Assembly (NCBI RefSeq): GCF_001659605.2
Contig: NC_035169.2
Location: 19,468,263 to 19,532,262, forward strand
Length of the DNA: 64,000 nt
Direction: 5' to 3'
DNA from: Manihot esculenta
Lineage: Eukaryota; Streptophyta; Magnoliopsida; Malpighiales; Euphorbiaceae
Positions 42,617 through 55,248 of the stretch are shown here, piece after piece. The translations under genes and the position numbers were made by a program. The stretch's first letter is position 1. Each line of letters starts with the position of its first letter. Below the pieces are notes generated by a model. That model saw only the letters and a list, made by a program, of their open reading frames with translations. It was not told the origin of the DNA and searched no databases.

Positions 42617-44608
42617 CTATAGGGCTGATATAAGACCTCTAGGCATACCCCTCCTGTCTCCCCTGAAGACAATCTCTGACCCATCCTGATCTCTGAACCT
42701 GACTATCTTGTCTATGCAATCCAAGGTAGCACCATGAGCAGATAGCCAATCGATCCCTAGAATGACGTCAAAATCTGTCAAGTCTAGAACCACAAGGTCA
42801 GCTGGAAGGCATCTATCCTCAACAAACACTAGACTGAATCGGCAGACTGACTCTGCCACTGATGGGTCACATTTGGGTCCACTGACCCAGAGGGGACACT
42901 CTAACCCATAGACTATTAAACCCAATCTCTCTACGGCTTTCGGAGCAACAAAAGAATGAGATGCACCAGGGTCCATTAAAGCATACACATCTGAACAACC
43001 AATGATGAGATTATCTGACACCACGGTGTTGGATGTGTTTGCCTCCTGCTGTGTCATAGTGAAGATCCGAGCTGGAGCTGATGGACCTTCACCCCGGGAA
43101 CCTACTGAAGAAGAGGCTGCCCCTCTCCCTCTGCCTCTGCCACTACCCTGTGTCACGGCTGGAGCTACTGGCTGAGCCACACTACCAGAAGCCGTCTGCT
43201 GGGATGGTGCCATAAAAGGTGCCCTAGGACACTCCCGAGCCATGTGTCCCTCCTGCCCACACCTGAAACAGGCTGTAGACCCCAACCGACAAACCCCCTT
43301 GTGTGGCTTATCACACCTCAAGCATTCTGAACCATCTGATCTTGAGCTCGAGCCACCATTTAAACCCAGACCTGACTTCAAACGGTTCCAGAACTTATTC
43401 TTCTTGGGCTTGGCTCTGCCCCACTTTTTACTGCCTGAAGCTGCTGCACTCAGAGAAGAGGGATCTAACTTTCCCCCGCCTGGGGTCTTGGAACCCGAGG
43501 ACTGTGCCACTGACTGCTTAACTGTCCCCTGAATAATGGCACTAGCCTCCATCTTCCGTGCTGCATCCACTATAGTGTGGAAGTTCTCCCTCTCAGCTGC
43601 AAGGATCAGGGAGGAATACCTAGGGTGGAGCCTCATGGTATACCTCTTGGCCTTCTTCTGATCTGTGTCATATGCTTGGCCCACATATTGCAGCAATTCC
43701 AGAAACTTGTCGGTATACTCGTCGACACTCATCTCCTCTGTCTGCCTTAGCTGCTCAAACTCCACAACTTTCAGCTCTCTGGAACTATCAGGAAAAGCCC
43801 ATCCTGCAAATTCATTTGCAAACTCCTCCCAGGACAAGCTCCCCAACCTCGAGTCCACATAGTTCTTAAACCACTCTCGTGCTTTCTTGCACTTTAAAGT
43901 GAACCCCGCCATCTGAATGGCTCTACTATCATCTGCCCCCAACTCATCTGTAATCATCTTTACCGTTTTGAGATACTCAAACGGATCATCTCCCATCTTG
44001 AACTTGGGAGCATCCAGCTTCAAATAATCGATCATCTTTACCTTGCTCCCCACAGATGAGCTAGGCTTGGGTGTTTGGATTTCAGGGGCTACTGGTTCTG
44101 CTGGTGGAGGAGGAGGTGCAGCATTCCCTAGGTTAGGGTTTTCTGTATTTGGGTAGAAGGGTGAGGGTGGATACATAGGGTATTGGGAATATGGTGGGTA
44201 AAAAGGAGGGTAAGGCATGTAGGAGGGATATGGGTTAAAGCTGGAGTAATCCGATGTACCCCCCATCAGATACCCTGGGCCCTGAGGAAAGGGTTGATAC
44301 TAGGGTGGATAACCAAACCCCGAGACCTGAGCGCCTTCTTGAGATTCTCCCATGCCCTCTTCCGACATGCTCATGCCCAAACTACCATCTCTTCTCTGCT
44401 CATCCTCCTCTGATCCCCTCATATCAGCTGACATTCTACTATGAACTGTACCCCTTCTGCTTACATCAAAAGACCTTCTAGGGTCCCTTGACGTTCCCTC
44501 TCTACTTGATCTGCATGACATTGCCCTTGGCAAAGCAGGGGGACGGGCATCCATGCCCTCATTCTCTGGTGGGACTCCAGTCAATCGTGCAGATCGACGA
44601 GTGCCTCA
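42617..44608 (-). pseudogene. T2 gag and protease
   Basis: The gag ATG is followed at once by TGA (AGA or AGG in T1), and a TAG at 44300-44302 cuts the N-terminal region. From 44266 the frame is open: a Tyr/Pro-rich segment, the capsid domain ([35 protein letters not shown]), two zinc motifs (CLRCDKPHKGVC and [15 protein letters not shown]) and the protease ([21 protein letters not shown]). It ends at TAG 42617-42619, a CAG in T1 (SALQAR). Confidence 0.87.
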
Positions 44609-44857
44609 CATCTTACTTCTGAAAAACAACACACGCACATAAACATTAACTTCATATGGTTCATGTGGAAATACATGAACCCGCACCACATACATCACAA
44701 ATCATTAATGCACATACATATTATCATGGCATTTCACATCATCAACAAGACAGGACTCTATATCCTATCCTAGTGAACATGATTTGTCCTATTGTGCTTG
44801 CCCTTCTATGATATCTATGAGCCCAACACTCTCTAGGTCCGACCATATGAACCTAGG

Positions 44858-44869
44858 GCTCTGATACCA
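44858..44869 (-). other. Primer binding site of T2
   Basis: TGGTATCAGAGC on the minus strand, three bases inside the 5' LTR, as in T1 (which has one base different). Confidence 0.83.
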
Positions 44870-44872
44870 CTC

Positions 44873-47030
44873 TGTAACGACCCGAAAACCGGACTGCTAC
44901 CGGCGCTAGGATCCAGATCGACTTAAGTTCGTTGAGACCCGTAGCAAGCCTACATACATCCTGTATATCTGATAAAATCCCATACATGATCAACATTTCC
45001 ATAAAAACTTTAAACTTTCCATATACCAAGCTGGACCTGTGCATGCACTATAACATTAAACATACAAACCCCATACTAGAGCCCTCATCAAATGCTCTAG
45101 CTGGGTCAACATAACATATGCCAAGCTTGGTTCAACATAATTCAACATTAAAACATTTCATAAGATCATGTACAAAAAAGAGATTACCATTACTATTAGG
45201 GCCAAGCACAATACTAAACCATGAAATATTTTTTACATTACATTACATTATTTTACATATCATGTCCACTGCTAATCTAGTACATAGACATAACTTTTAC
45301 CCTTGACGACTTCCCGGTCTATCCTGAACCTGCAAACCTGGGGGTTAAGGGAAAGGGGTGAGCTACTAAAGCCTAATGAGCAGAACGATAAAACAGTTTA
45401 TAAAGATATGCCATCATGAAATGCATCACAACATAAGTAAATCACCTTAAGATGGTATTGTCACCAATAGCCCTCTACATATCCAACAAATGCCCGGCCC
45501 TCGACGGAGCTCCTCAGGACTTCCTCTTAAACATAACATAACATGTCCAACTGTGCCAGGGGCGTAGAATAGGCAACCCTGGTCTTTCCCTTTGTGCTAG
45601 GGGCGTAGAATGGGCAACCCTAGTCTTTTCGTACCATATCATATCATATCATATCGAGGACTAATAGATCATCCAATAACCACCCACATCAACAACATAT
45701 TATGAAATGCATCATATTCGTGAATTCTAATGCAAAATAACCTAGTACGTATCATGGCATTCATGATGCATGAACATGCTAAAGATTTCATTTACTTTAA
45801 AACATAGTTCAGTTCTACTCACCTCTGGCTGACTCTGGACTAACTCTGAAGCAGCTAACACTGTTGGCCTCCTCGGTTCCTCGGGTCCGATCCTACACAG
45901 GTGGACTGAAATGAGGGACCAAACATACTCTAACATGACTTTAAACATCTCCCCAAAAACCCCCTAAAACACCATAAAACATTCATAGAAAACATGCAAA
46001 GGAAGGCTGGACAGGGCACTTTTGGCGGCAGGTTCGGCGGTCGAAAGTCCCTCCAGAGCCGAAAGTCAGGCACTTTCGGGGGCAGGGTTCAGCGGTCGAA
46101 AGTCCTTCCAGAGCCGAAAGTCACCCACTTTTGGGGGCAGGTTCGACGGCCGAAACTCCCTTCCAGAGCCGAAAGTCCATACTTTTGGGGGCGAGTTTAA
46201 GTGGCTGAACCGCCTCCACAAGCAGGTTCGGCGGCCGAAACTGGCTTCGGTGGCCGAACCTGGGCTCTCCCAAAGGGCAGAAGCCGATTCTGCCTTGCCA
46301 AACCAGCCACCCACAACAACCCAACATGCATCAAAACTATACTAAAACATGCATAAACACATTTCCAAGCATATAGGGGCATAAAACTAGCCTATACCCC
46401 AACAAACATCACATTAAGCATGCATTTAACATAAAGGGTACATAATCCCTAACATTTAACAACTAGCCTAAACATGCATTGAAACCCCTTAGCTCTTTAT
46501 AAAATTTGCTTAAAACATGTAAAAAAAGAAGGATCTACACTTACCTGTTGAAGATCGAGAGGAGGGTGATCCAAACTTGGAGATTTGGAGAAATTGAGCT
46601 CCGGGGTCTCCAAGCTTCCAAAAACTTGATCTTAGCTTAAAAATCTTCAAAACAAAGTAAAAACTCATCAAATCTTAAAGGGATTGAAGAAAAACAACAA
46701 ATCGACCATGGAAGGGCGAAATCTCACCTTTGCCCGAAAATAGAGAGAGAAAACTCACACATTTTCAGACAAGGGGCCTTTTATAGGTGGCTGGCCAGAC
46801 CACCTTCGGGGTCCAAAGGTGCCTCCGCAAGAGGCCAATGTTCGGCGGCCGAACCTGGCTTTTTCCTTCCTTGGTCTTTTCTTTCAAAACTCAATTCTTT
46901 CTTTATTAAAACTATAAAAACACACAAAAATACTTTAGAAAACCATAAATTACCCTTCTAGAGGGTTTCGACATTCAAGATTCTGCCGGAAAGTAGGAAT
47001 TCCGATGCTGGAGTCTAGCCGGATATTACA
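44873..47030 (-). repeat. 5' LTR of T2
   Basis: Partner of 37395-39555 with the same ends (here GGATATTACA). It has a minisatellite of two units (about 45545-45640), palindrome clusters and TATA at 46778-46785. Confidence 0.92.
46778..46785 (-). promoter_or_regulatory. TATA box of the T2 5' LTR
   Basis: TATAAAAGGCCCC on the minus strand; this would be the T2 genomic promoter. Confidence 0.7.
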
Positions 47031-47035
47031 CATAA

Positions 47036-48809
47036 ACCCATACCAGAGCCCTCATTAAATGCTCCGATATGGTAAACATTACATGCCTCAAGCTTAGTTC
47101 AAACATAACTCATAATTAAAACTTTTACATAAAGATCATGAAAACAGAAATTACAAGATAACCACTAGGGCAAAGCACAATTCTAAAACCATAACATATA
47201 ATACATGTCCACATTTATACTATTACAAAAGGTTGTACCAGCAACTCAGCCGACTTCTCTGAGCTAACTCTGATCCTACAAACCTGGGGTTAGGGAAAAG
47301 GGATAAGCTACAAGAGCCTAGTGAGCAGAACATAAAAACAGTTGAATAAACATATGATCGAATGAAATGCGTCACAATATAAACAATACACATCAAGATG
47401 GACTTGTCACCAGTAACCCTCTACATATTCCAATAATGCTCGGTCCTCAACGGGAGCTCCTCAGGACTTCCTCTTAAACATAATATAACATATCCATAAT
47501 GCTAGGGGCGTAGAATGGGCCTCGACCTGGAGTTTCTCTTATATATTGCTAGGGGCGTAGAATGGGTCTCGACCTAGACTTCTGTATCATATCATATCAT
47601 ATCATACTCAAGGGCTAATGGGTCATCCAATATCCATCCACATCAACAGTAATTTATGCAATGCATCATATTCATGAATTCTAATGCAAAATAACCTAAT
47701 ACATATACATGGCATTCGTGATGCATGAGCATGCTTAAAAGGTTTAATTTCTTAAAATAATGATTCAGTTTAGTTCTACTCACCTTTGGCTGATGCTCGC
47801 CTAAAACTGACGTAGTTATCTCACTGCAGGCCTCTACGGTCTCCCAGGTTCGATCCTACACAGATGGACTCAAATGAGGGACCAAACATAACTATTACAA
47901 GACTCTAAACAACTCCCCAATACCTCCCTAAAACATACCAAAACATGTATATAAAACAAGCAAGAAAAGGCTGGGCAGGGGGCTTTCGGCGGCAGGTTCG
48001 GCGGCCGAAGGTCCCTCACAGATCCGAAAGTCAGTAACTTTCGGGGGCAGGTTCAGCGGCCTAAACTCCATGCAGATTCGAAAGTCAATGACTTTCGGGG
48101 GCAGGTTTGGTGGCCTAAACCCCTCACAGATCCGAAGGTTGGAACCTTTGGAGGCGGGTTAGGCAGCCAAAAGGCTGCCTCCACAAGCAGGTTCGGTGGC
48201 CGAACCTGAGTTCTCCAACAAGGCAGAACCCAATTCTGCCCTATGCATGCAGCCACCAAACACTCCGATCCTCACACCCAACAACTCATAATCATCCATA
48301 GTCACTCAACATGCATAAGGGATATAAAATCTAGCCCAATTCCCATCAAGCAACAAAAAAAAAACAACACAAGAGAAAACATTCATTATCAACCTAACCC
48401 AAACCCTAAAACTTTAGATTTAACAATTGCATGCATCAACACCCTTTAAACCCTTTTAAAACTTGCTCAAAACTTCTAAAAAACAGAAAAAAAGCAAATA
48501 TTTAAACTTACCTCTTGGAGACACAAAGGTGACAACAACTCTACTTGGAGATGAGGGAAAAAAAATCGATCTCCAGAGGTCCCCAAGGTTTAAAAACTTA
48601 GATTCAAGATCAGATCTTTAAAAATAAGGAAAGACTCACGAATTTTTTGAGGAGATTGAAGGAAAAACAACAAGAGCAATAAAGAGAGGGCAAGGACTCA
48701 CCTCTGCCCGAAGATGGAGAGAAAGCTTTCTCATTTTCGGGCTTGGAGACCTCTTATTGGCGATTGGATAAACCACCTTCAGAGGCCGAACAAGAAGGTC
48801 TAGCGGGGG
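47036..48809 (-). repeat. T3 LTR, middle piece
   Basis: It continues the T3 LTR after T2 with CCCATACCAGAGCCCTCAT. It contains its own two-unit minisatellite (about 47500-47585, with GGGGCGTAGAATGGGYCTCGACC), palindrome cluster II (47985-48215) and a degraded TATA region (TTATTGG near 48755). It ends where the Athila-derived element inserted. Confidence 0.87.
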
Positions 48810-50621
48810 TGACTCGCGGTTGTCGAAGCCGGTCAAAAATAACCTTTCTGGTTATCAACAATTTTACAACTGTAGATAGTGGTGAAAGGATCGAATCCAC
48901 AGGGAATTGATAACTTACCTATTTTTCTTATCAAGACTAAGAGAATTAACTGAAACAAGATTAAACTGAAAGAGAAATAAACTGAAACGAGAACTAACTG
49001 AAAGCAAATAAATTGAAACGAGATAAATATGAAACCAACTAAACTGAAAGTAAAATGGGGGGGGGGTTTTTGAGATTGATTCAAGAGATCTAAAACTGAA
49101 AGCGATAAAAGAAGCAAATAGTAAAAAGAAATAAAGAGAAATCAAATACGAGAAAGATCTAGTTGAAGATTTGGATCCACTTTAGTTGTTGGGATTGATC
49201 ATTGACACTTAGTTTCCCTTGATAGATTCAATAGATTAGTTATGGAGATGGAAGACTCTTCTCACCACCATGTCTCTCCTTATGATTAAACCAATTAGAG
49301 AACATCCTCTAATTAATTACTAATTAACAAATTGCCAAGGAACGTCCTTGGGCCTTAGGCATCAAAACAATTGTTAATTGCATGAAGAGATAAAGAGATC
49401 CAATCCTAACTACTCAAACGCATGAGATGTCGTTAGATCATACAATTTCCTTAGTTTTTACACCAAGTGTTCTTATGTTTGAATAATCCAAGCAATTATA
49501 GACTTAAATAATTGAAACTAACATATTATTACTTTGCAATCAAGAATCAACGTAGATCTAAACAACAAAGCAATATTGAAATCAAGCATGAAATTGCACA
49601 AATATTGAACAACCAAAAGTTAAACAATATTTGATCAAGTCTCCCAATCCATATAACAACTAAAGTATCACCTAATCTTCAACTAGAATAAAGGGTTTCA
49701 GCCTCTCATGGCTGAAATAAAAACCAAAAAAATAAAAAAAAGAAGAAAGGTAGAAGAAGAGATGTGGCCACTTGCAATCCCGTAGGTGCCTCCAAGGGGG
49801 CTTAAAAGAGCATGGGGAGGCTCCTCATGTGTCTTTTTATACTTGAAAAGTGTTGCCCTAGATGATACTTGCTTCCTAATTAGTGAAGAGGCTGCCCAAG
49901 GTGTCAAGAGGCTGCCCAAAAGACTTCAAAAGGCTGCCCAAAATGCCCTTGGTCCAAGATGTGCCGTCCATGCACATGTGAGAAGGGAAAAACGTGGGGC
50001 ATGTGTTCAATTGCAAGGAGTGGGGCCTTTGGCCTTTGCTTGCTGCCCAAGTGTCTTCAAAATGCTGCCCAAGGTGACCAAGAAGCCTCTTCACACCATC
50101 CTTGCTGCCCATGCACAATTAAGGAAGGTGGAGCCTCCTTTTGCAATTTGAATTTTCAATGTGCATGGCATGAAGTGGGAAACATGTGATCTTTAGATTT
50201 GACTTCCTTAATAAGCTGAATCTTGAAATTCAAAATTTGAAAATGAATCTTGGAGATTTGAATTTCAAAATACTTTCCTTATTTGGCTTTTTATTTATGG
50301 CAACTTGAGACTTGGCTTCTTGAATAAGGAAAAGGCTACTTGGAGTTTTGAAATTTGAATTTCAAATTGCTTTAGCTGAATGTTCTTTCCATATTTGTCA
50401 CTTTCCTTATTTAGAACTTTCCTTATTTAGCTTGACTTGATTTCAACTTGGCAGGCTTGCACTCTTTTGCTCCAATTAAGGTAGTTTTAGGGGGATTTTC
50501 TCCAAAATGTCCTTTTACATCATTTTCTGCAAAATAATATCAAAAGCACTAAATTAAGCAGAAATCATGTAAATAATCATCAATAATATCAAGATAAAAT
50601 GGACTAATTTATGCTCTATCA
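48810..50621 (-). repeat. 3' LTR of the Athila-derived element
   Basis: A 1812-bp LTR, AT-rich, with a G10-type homopolymer near 49057-49066 and Leu/Ile-codon-like but non-coding sequence. It differs from the right LTR by scattered substitutions (a few percent). Confidence 0.9.
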
Positions 50622-51632
50622 AATACCCCCACACCTAGCCTTTTGCTTGTCCTCAAGCAAATAAACATAGTCAAACAAGCTCTCTTTGCTCTAGATCCTT
50701 TATGTCCACTTAAGCTCTTACTCTAGACCCCTATTTTGAATTATTGCAGTGAAGATTATATGCATCAAGGTTACTCACCTTCTTTCCTTGTTTCCGTTTA
50801 CTTACCATGGCTAGGATTTGTTTTCTTCAAGAGAGACATTGCACATGCACATAGTCTTGTTCAATTAAGACTTTTCTAGCTTTCAGAGTGATTTGCCCTT
50901 ACCTTAAAACATTTTATTCAGCCTTTTACACATTAATCTTACTTGAAAAAGTCACCAACCTTTTGACGTGAAGGTACATATTTGTGATACCCACCCCCAG
51001 TTACTCAGTTGGTCACATGTCCAAGTGGCTACTAGCTCTATTCATAGTCTTTCAACCATTGGAACATTTTTCAATTGTGCTTATGAAGTCTAAGCCTTTG
51101 CTGAATTTCTTTAATCAATGCATTGGACAAATCAACATCAATTGCTAAATCAAGTCATGTTAAGTTCATTCACACAATTTTCAATTCATTCTCCCTAATA
51201 AGTGTCATCAATACATTTTTCACCATGGCAAGCTCAAAGATTCAATTCAAAAGGTAATTCTCAAACATGAATATAAATCACTGCAATTGATTCAACTTAA
51301 GTTTAAAGAGTTATCACATCAATGGGGTCATGGAAAGAAAGCTCATCCAACACAGTCTATAAGTTTGAGTAAAGCATCTCAAAACTGAAAGAAAAACTGT
51401 GGCTACATGTGTGTTATTGAAAGAAAAAATAACAAAAATGAAAAAAAATTTTGCCTAATGCAAGCAAACTAAAGATTAAAGTAAAAATAAACTTAAAAGT
51501 CAGATTTCAGATATATGCACCCCCACACCTAAATCATGCATTGTCCTCAATGTATTGGAAATATTAAAATGCAAAAGAAACTGAGTACTCCCCTGGGTGT
51601 GGTGTGCATGGTGCGATCCTCTTGATCAAGGC
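50622..51632 (-). other. Athila 3' non-coding region with two PPT-like motifs
   Basis: No coding sequence. The minus strand has TAGGTGTGGGGGT at 50625-50637, next to the LTR and so the polypurine tract, and again identically at 51519-51531. Both follow a GAGGACAA word. The rest is AT-rich. Confidence 0.7.
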
Positions 51633-52235
51633 TCAAGTAATTAGGGAAGGGAAAAGCGTCCCAACTGCATCTAGCAAAAAGTGTAGCACTCCTTTTGATT
51701 TGGTCATAGCCCATCCTATTTTTTTCATGTACTCATGAAGCAACATGATTAGCTTCTCTTCTTTCAGATGAGGTGTGCCTCTAGCCCTTATGTTTGCATT
51801 TTTGAGATGATTGGGCAACATTTTGAACTCCAATTCATGTTTCTCTATGGCTAGCTGCAATTTAGTACTGAATTCAGGCAAAACAAACTCTACCTTATCC
51901 GGAGGTTTGGGAAGGCATTGATTCGCATGCTCCTTTGGTTTGGGTTCTTGGAATACCATTTGTTCCTTGTGAGCATGGGCTGTTTGCATTCGATCTATGG
52001 CTGAATTGGTTTCAGTTTGCTCCTTCTGCGCAAGATCTGACTGAAAGGGGAGCTGAAGAGGACTGATCTGTGATTGAAGCTGAAAGGACGCACCTGAAAG
52101 GCTTTCAGGTACTCCTTCTTGCGCAAGATTGGTCTGCAATGCAAGGCTGGAAGGATTTTCATGTGATGGAAGCTGAAGAGGTGCGACTGGAAGTGTTGCA
52201 GGACTGTCCTGCGCAAGGCCTTTCTGTGAACTCAT
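51633..52235 (-). pseudogene. Athila pre-reverse-transcriptase remnant
   Basis: A 200-residue frame. The N-terminal half is Gln/Ser/Pro-rich with repeated LPLQLPS-like blocks. The C-terminal part (PPDKVEFVLPEF, ELEFKMLPNHLKNA, KLIMLLHEYMKKIGWAMTKSKGV) corresponds to the LPSHLKYAFL / AIGWTIADIKGI region that stands between protease and reverse transcriptase in Athila polyproteins. It ends with FPSLIT and a stop, and no reverse transcriptase follows, which marks a deletion end point. Confidence 0.6.
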
Positions 52236-52260
52236 CTGAAGAGGTGCGATTGAGCTTTCT

Positions 52261-52665
52261 TCATTCTACGCATGGTTGTAGTCCACCTGTTGGGTGCAAC
52301 AGTCGGTTTCTTTTAGTTTTTGGCTCTTTCTGGCTCTCTTCCCTGCATAAATCATTGTTTAGAATATCATCTTGATTCATATCAAAAACATCTTTGCTCA
52401 AACAATCAATGATATCTAAACTATCAACAAGTTCTGTTTGATCAGTTTGTTTGGACAAACAGTATTCTGGTTGCATCTCTTCAGCAGCTTGTTCTTGTAC
52501 TTGCCAACTTTCATAATCTGTCTCATCATCTTGAAACTCTTCCTCTCTTCTTAACATATTTGCATTCATTGAGGTGCCTTGGGATTCAGATCTGCTCATA
52601 GACGCAGTCAGCTGTCCTATGTCCTGTCGCATGCTTTGCATGGAACTTACCATTGTTTCCATCAT
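52261..52665 (-). pseudogene. Athila gag tail
   Basis: Continues gag after a TAG at 52771-52773 (probably a TGG in relatives: NPxWRxHPN) with MMETMVSSMQSMRQDIGQL, then an acidic, Gln-rich region. It ends in TGA at 52261-52263; the next frame (51633-52235) is offset, so a frameshift separates them. Confidence 0.6.
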
Positions 52666-52770
52666 CTTCTCAAGGTGCTGGATGGAACTTGGAGGTGCTG
52701 GTTGGGCTTGATATCCTTGATAATTTTGATAATTGTTAGCCTCTGTATAACCGTAGTTTGGATGGTCTCC

Positions 52771-54099
52771 CTAACATGGATTGTAAGTGTCAAGGTAGGG
52801 ATCATGTCTTGGCTGTCCATAGAATCCTTCAAATGCATGTGCTTGTTGAACTTGATCTATAATAAGACTTTTCACAGTAGAGGTTAGTTTAGAAATTTGA
52901 GAAGTGAGAACAGATGTACTTACCTCATTGACTCCTTTTTGCAATTGCTTTTCATCTCTATATTGTCTAGATGCTACTGCAAGTCTTGAAATCAACTCTC
53001 TAATTGCTTGAGGTGTGCTATCTTCAATTGAACCTTTACATGCTACATCAATGAATTTCCTTTCGGATGGTAGTAAACCTCCATAGAAGGATTCTATGAG
53101 TGATTTTTCTGAAATGTCATGTTGAGGACAACTTGTGCACAATCTATTAAATCTTTCCCAATAATCATACAAATCTTCAGTTTCTTTTTGCTTAATGCCA
53201 TAAATCTCTCTTCTTATGCATATGGTTTTAGAAATTGGGAAATATTTGTTCAGAAAAGCTCTAACCATACCATCCCAAGAAGTGATTGATCTAGGTGGTA
53301 AGTAAAATAACCAATCTTTGGCATAATCATCAAGTGTGAATGGGAATGCTCTAAGTTTTACAAGCTCTTCAGATACGCCTTGCGGCCTCATGGATGAACA
53401 TACAATGTGAAATTCTTTCAAGTGCTTATATGGATTTTCATTCTCCAAACCTCTAAATTTAGGTAGTAGATGTATCAAACTTGTTTTGAGCTCAAAAGGG
53501 GCTGTCAAAGGTGGGTAAGTGATGCACCATAACGCTTGATCATCCACAGGGGCTGCCAACTCTCTCAGTGTTCTTTCTCTTGGTATTGGTGCCCTCATGG
53601 CTGGATTTTCTGGTTCAATATCAGCATGTACAGCAGGTCCAGCTGGTCTTTGAATAGGGGCAGCAGGTTGCACATGAAATTCAGCCATCTCAGCGGCTGT
53701 TTGGGCAAACGCAGCAACGTTTTGTGCTATTTCTTCAGTTGCTGGTTCTGTTTCAGCAGTGTATGTTGCTGGTTCTATTTGGACAGCAACCTCATGTTCT
53801 GTTATGGCAGATTCAGTATGTGTTGTCCCTTGGACAATAGCTTCAGCATGTTGCTGTTCTTGGACAGCAACAGGTGGTGCAGAAGGTGGTGCAGAAGGTG
53901 GACAACAATTGCTGTCTTTGTTTTCAGCAGCTTGAGCAGCAACAATTTCTGGACATTTGATAGCAGGTGCTACAAAATTTTCTTCAGCAAAAGTGTGTTG
54001 TGAAGTAGTGTTTATGGTTGCCTTTTGGACAACAGCTGGTTCTGTTTCTCGAAACAACAGTCTTGACAGTAGGTGCAGAAGGTAATTATTCAGTAGCAT
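52771..54099 (-). CDS. Athila-type gag
   Basis: A 442-residue frame. The first 170 residues are Ala/Glu/Pro-rich and low-complexity. The conserved capsid part starts RTLRELAAPVDDQALWCITYP. It continues FELKTSLIHLLPKF, NPYKHLKEFHIVCSSMRPQGV, KLRAFPFTLDDYAKDWLFYLP, FLNKYFPISKTICIRREI, LYDYWERFNRLCTSCPQHDIS and FYGGLLPSERKFID, the hallmark Athila gag order. It lies about 80 bases inside the primer site. The frame is open, so a capsid protein could still be produced. Confidence 0.87.
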   Translation of the reverse strand: MLLNNYLLHLLSRLLFRETEPAVVQKATINTTSQHTFAEENFVAPAIKCPEIVAAQAAENKDSNCCPPSAPPSAPPVAVQEQQHAEAIVQGTTHTESAITEHEVAVQIEPATYTAETEPATEEIAQNVAAFAQTAAEMAEFHVQPAAPIQRPAGPAVHADIEPENPAMRAPIPRERTLRELAAPVDDQALWCITYPPLTAPFELKTSLIHLLPKFRGLENENPYKHLKEFHIVCSSMRPQGVSEELVKLRAFPFTLDDYAKDWLFYLPPRSITSWDGMVRAFLNKYFPISKTICIRREIYGIKQKETEDLYDYWERFNRLCTSCPQHDISEKSLIESFYGGLLPSERKFIDVACKGSIEDSTPQAIRELISRLAVASRQYRDEKQLQKGVNEVSTSVLTSQISKLTSTVKSLIIDQVQQAHAFEGFYGQPRHDPYLDTYNPC

Positions 54100-54152
54100 T
54101 GTTGAGGGTGGCAGATCTGGTCATGAAAGAAAAATAAATTAGTGAAATCAAC

Positions 54153-54171
54153 TCCCCGGCAACGACGCCAA
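54153..54171 (-). other. Primer binding site of the Athila-derived element
   Basis: The minus strand reads TTGGCGTCGTTGCCGGGGA, four bases from the LTR end. It differs by one base from the TGGCGCCGTTGCCGGGGA site typical of Athila elements. Confidence 0.83.
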
Positions 54172-55248
54172 TTTTTGACTCGCGGTTGTCGAAGCCGGTA
54201 AAAAATAACCTTTCTGGTTATCAACAATTTTACAACTGTAGATAGTGGTGAAAGGATCGAATTCACAGGGAATTGAGAACTTACCTATTTTTCTTATCAA
54301 GACCAAGAGAATAAACTGAAACAAAATTAAACTGAAAGAGAAATAAACTGAAACGAGAACTAACTGAAAGCAAATAACTGAAAGCAAATAAATTGAAACG
54401 AGATAAATCTAAAACCAACTAAACTGAAAGTAAAATGGGGGGGGGGGTTTGAGATTGATTCAAGAGATCTAAAACTGAAAGCGATAAAAGAAGTAAATAG
54501 TAAAAAGAAATAAAGAGAAATCAAATACGAGAAAGATCTAGTTGAAGATTTGGATTCACTTTAGTTGTTGGGATTGATCATTGACACTTAGTTTCCCTTG
54601 ATAGATTCAATAGATTAGTTATGGAGATGGAAGACGCTTCTCACCACCATGTCTCTCCTTATTATTAAACCAATTAGGGAACGTCCTCTAATTAATTACT
54701 AATTAACAAATTGCCAAGGAACGTCCTTGGGCCTTAGGCATCAAAACAATTGTTAATTGCATGAAGAGATAGAGAGATCTAATCCTAACTACTCAAACGC
54801 ATGAGATGTCGTTAGATCATACAATTTTCTTAGTTTTTACACCAAGTGTTCTTATGTTTGAATAATCCAAGCAATTATGGACTTAAATAATCCAAACTAA
54901 CATATTATTACTTTGCAATCAAGAATCAACGTAGATCTAAACAACAAAGCAATATTGAAATCAAGCATGAAATTGCACAAATATTGAACAACCAAAAGTT
55001 AAACAATGTTTGATCAAGTCTCCCAATCCATATTACAACTAAAGTATCACCTAATCTTCAACTAGAATAAAGGGTTTCAGCCTCTCATGGCTGAAACAAA
55101 AACCAAAAAAAAAAAAAAAAAAGGAAAGGCAGAAGAAGAGATGTGGCCACTTGCAATCCCATAGGTGCCTCCAAGAGGGCTTAAAAGAGCATGGGGAGGC
55201 TCCTCATGTGTCTTTTTATACTTGAAAAGTGTTGCCCTAAATGATACT

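Larger units (their letters stand above)
37395..47030 (-). mobile_element. Tekay element T2, full-length but degraded
   Basis: LTRs of 2161 bp (37395-39555) and 2158 bp (44873-47030) with the target duplication cataa (37390-37394 and 47031-47035), inserted in the T3 LTR. The internal order is the same as T1. The LTRs differ by a few percent, so it is older than T1. Pol carries many stops and at least one 1-bp deletion. In five cases the stop is TAG where T1 has CAG. Confidence 0.93.

Noticed and set aside
52579..54003. Plus-strand ORFs of 102 and 155 aa opposite the Athila gag
   Set aside because: They are shadows of the gag reading frame with no recognisable domain; gag has clear family motifs on the other strand.
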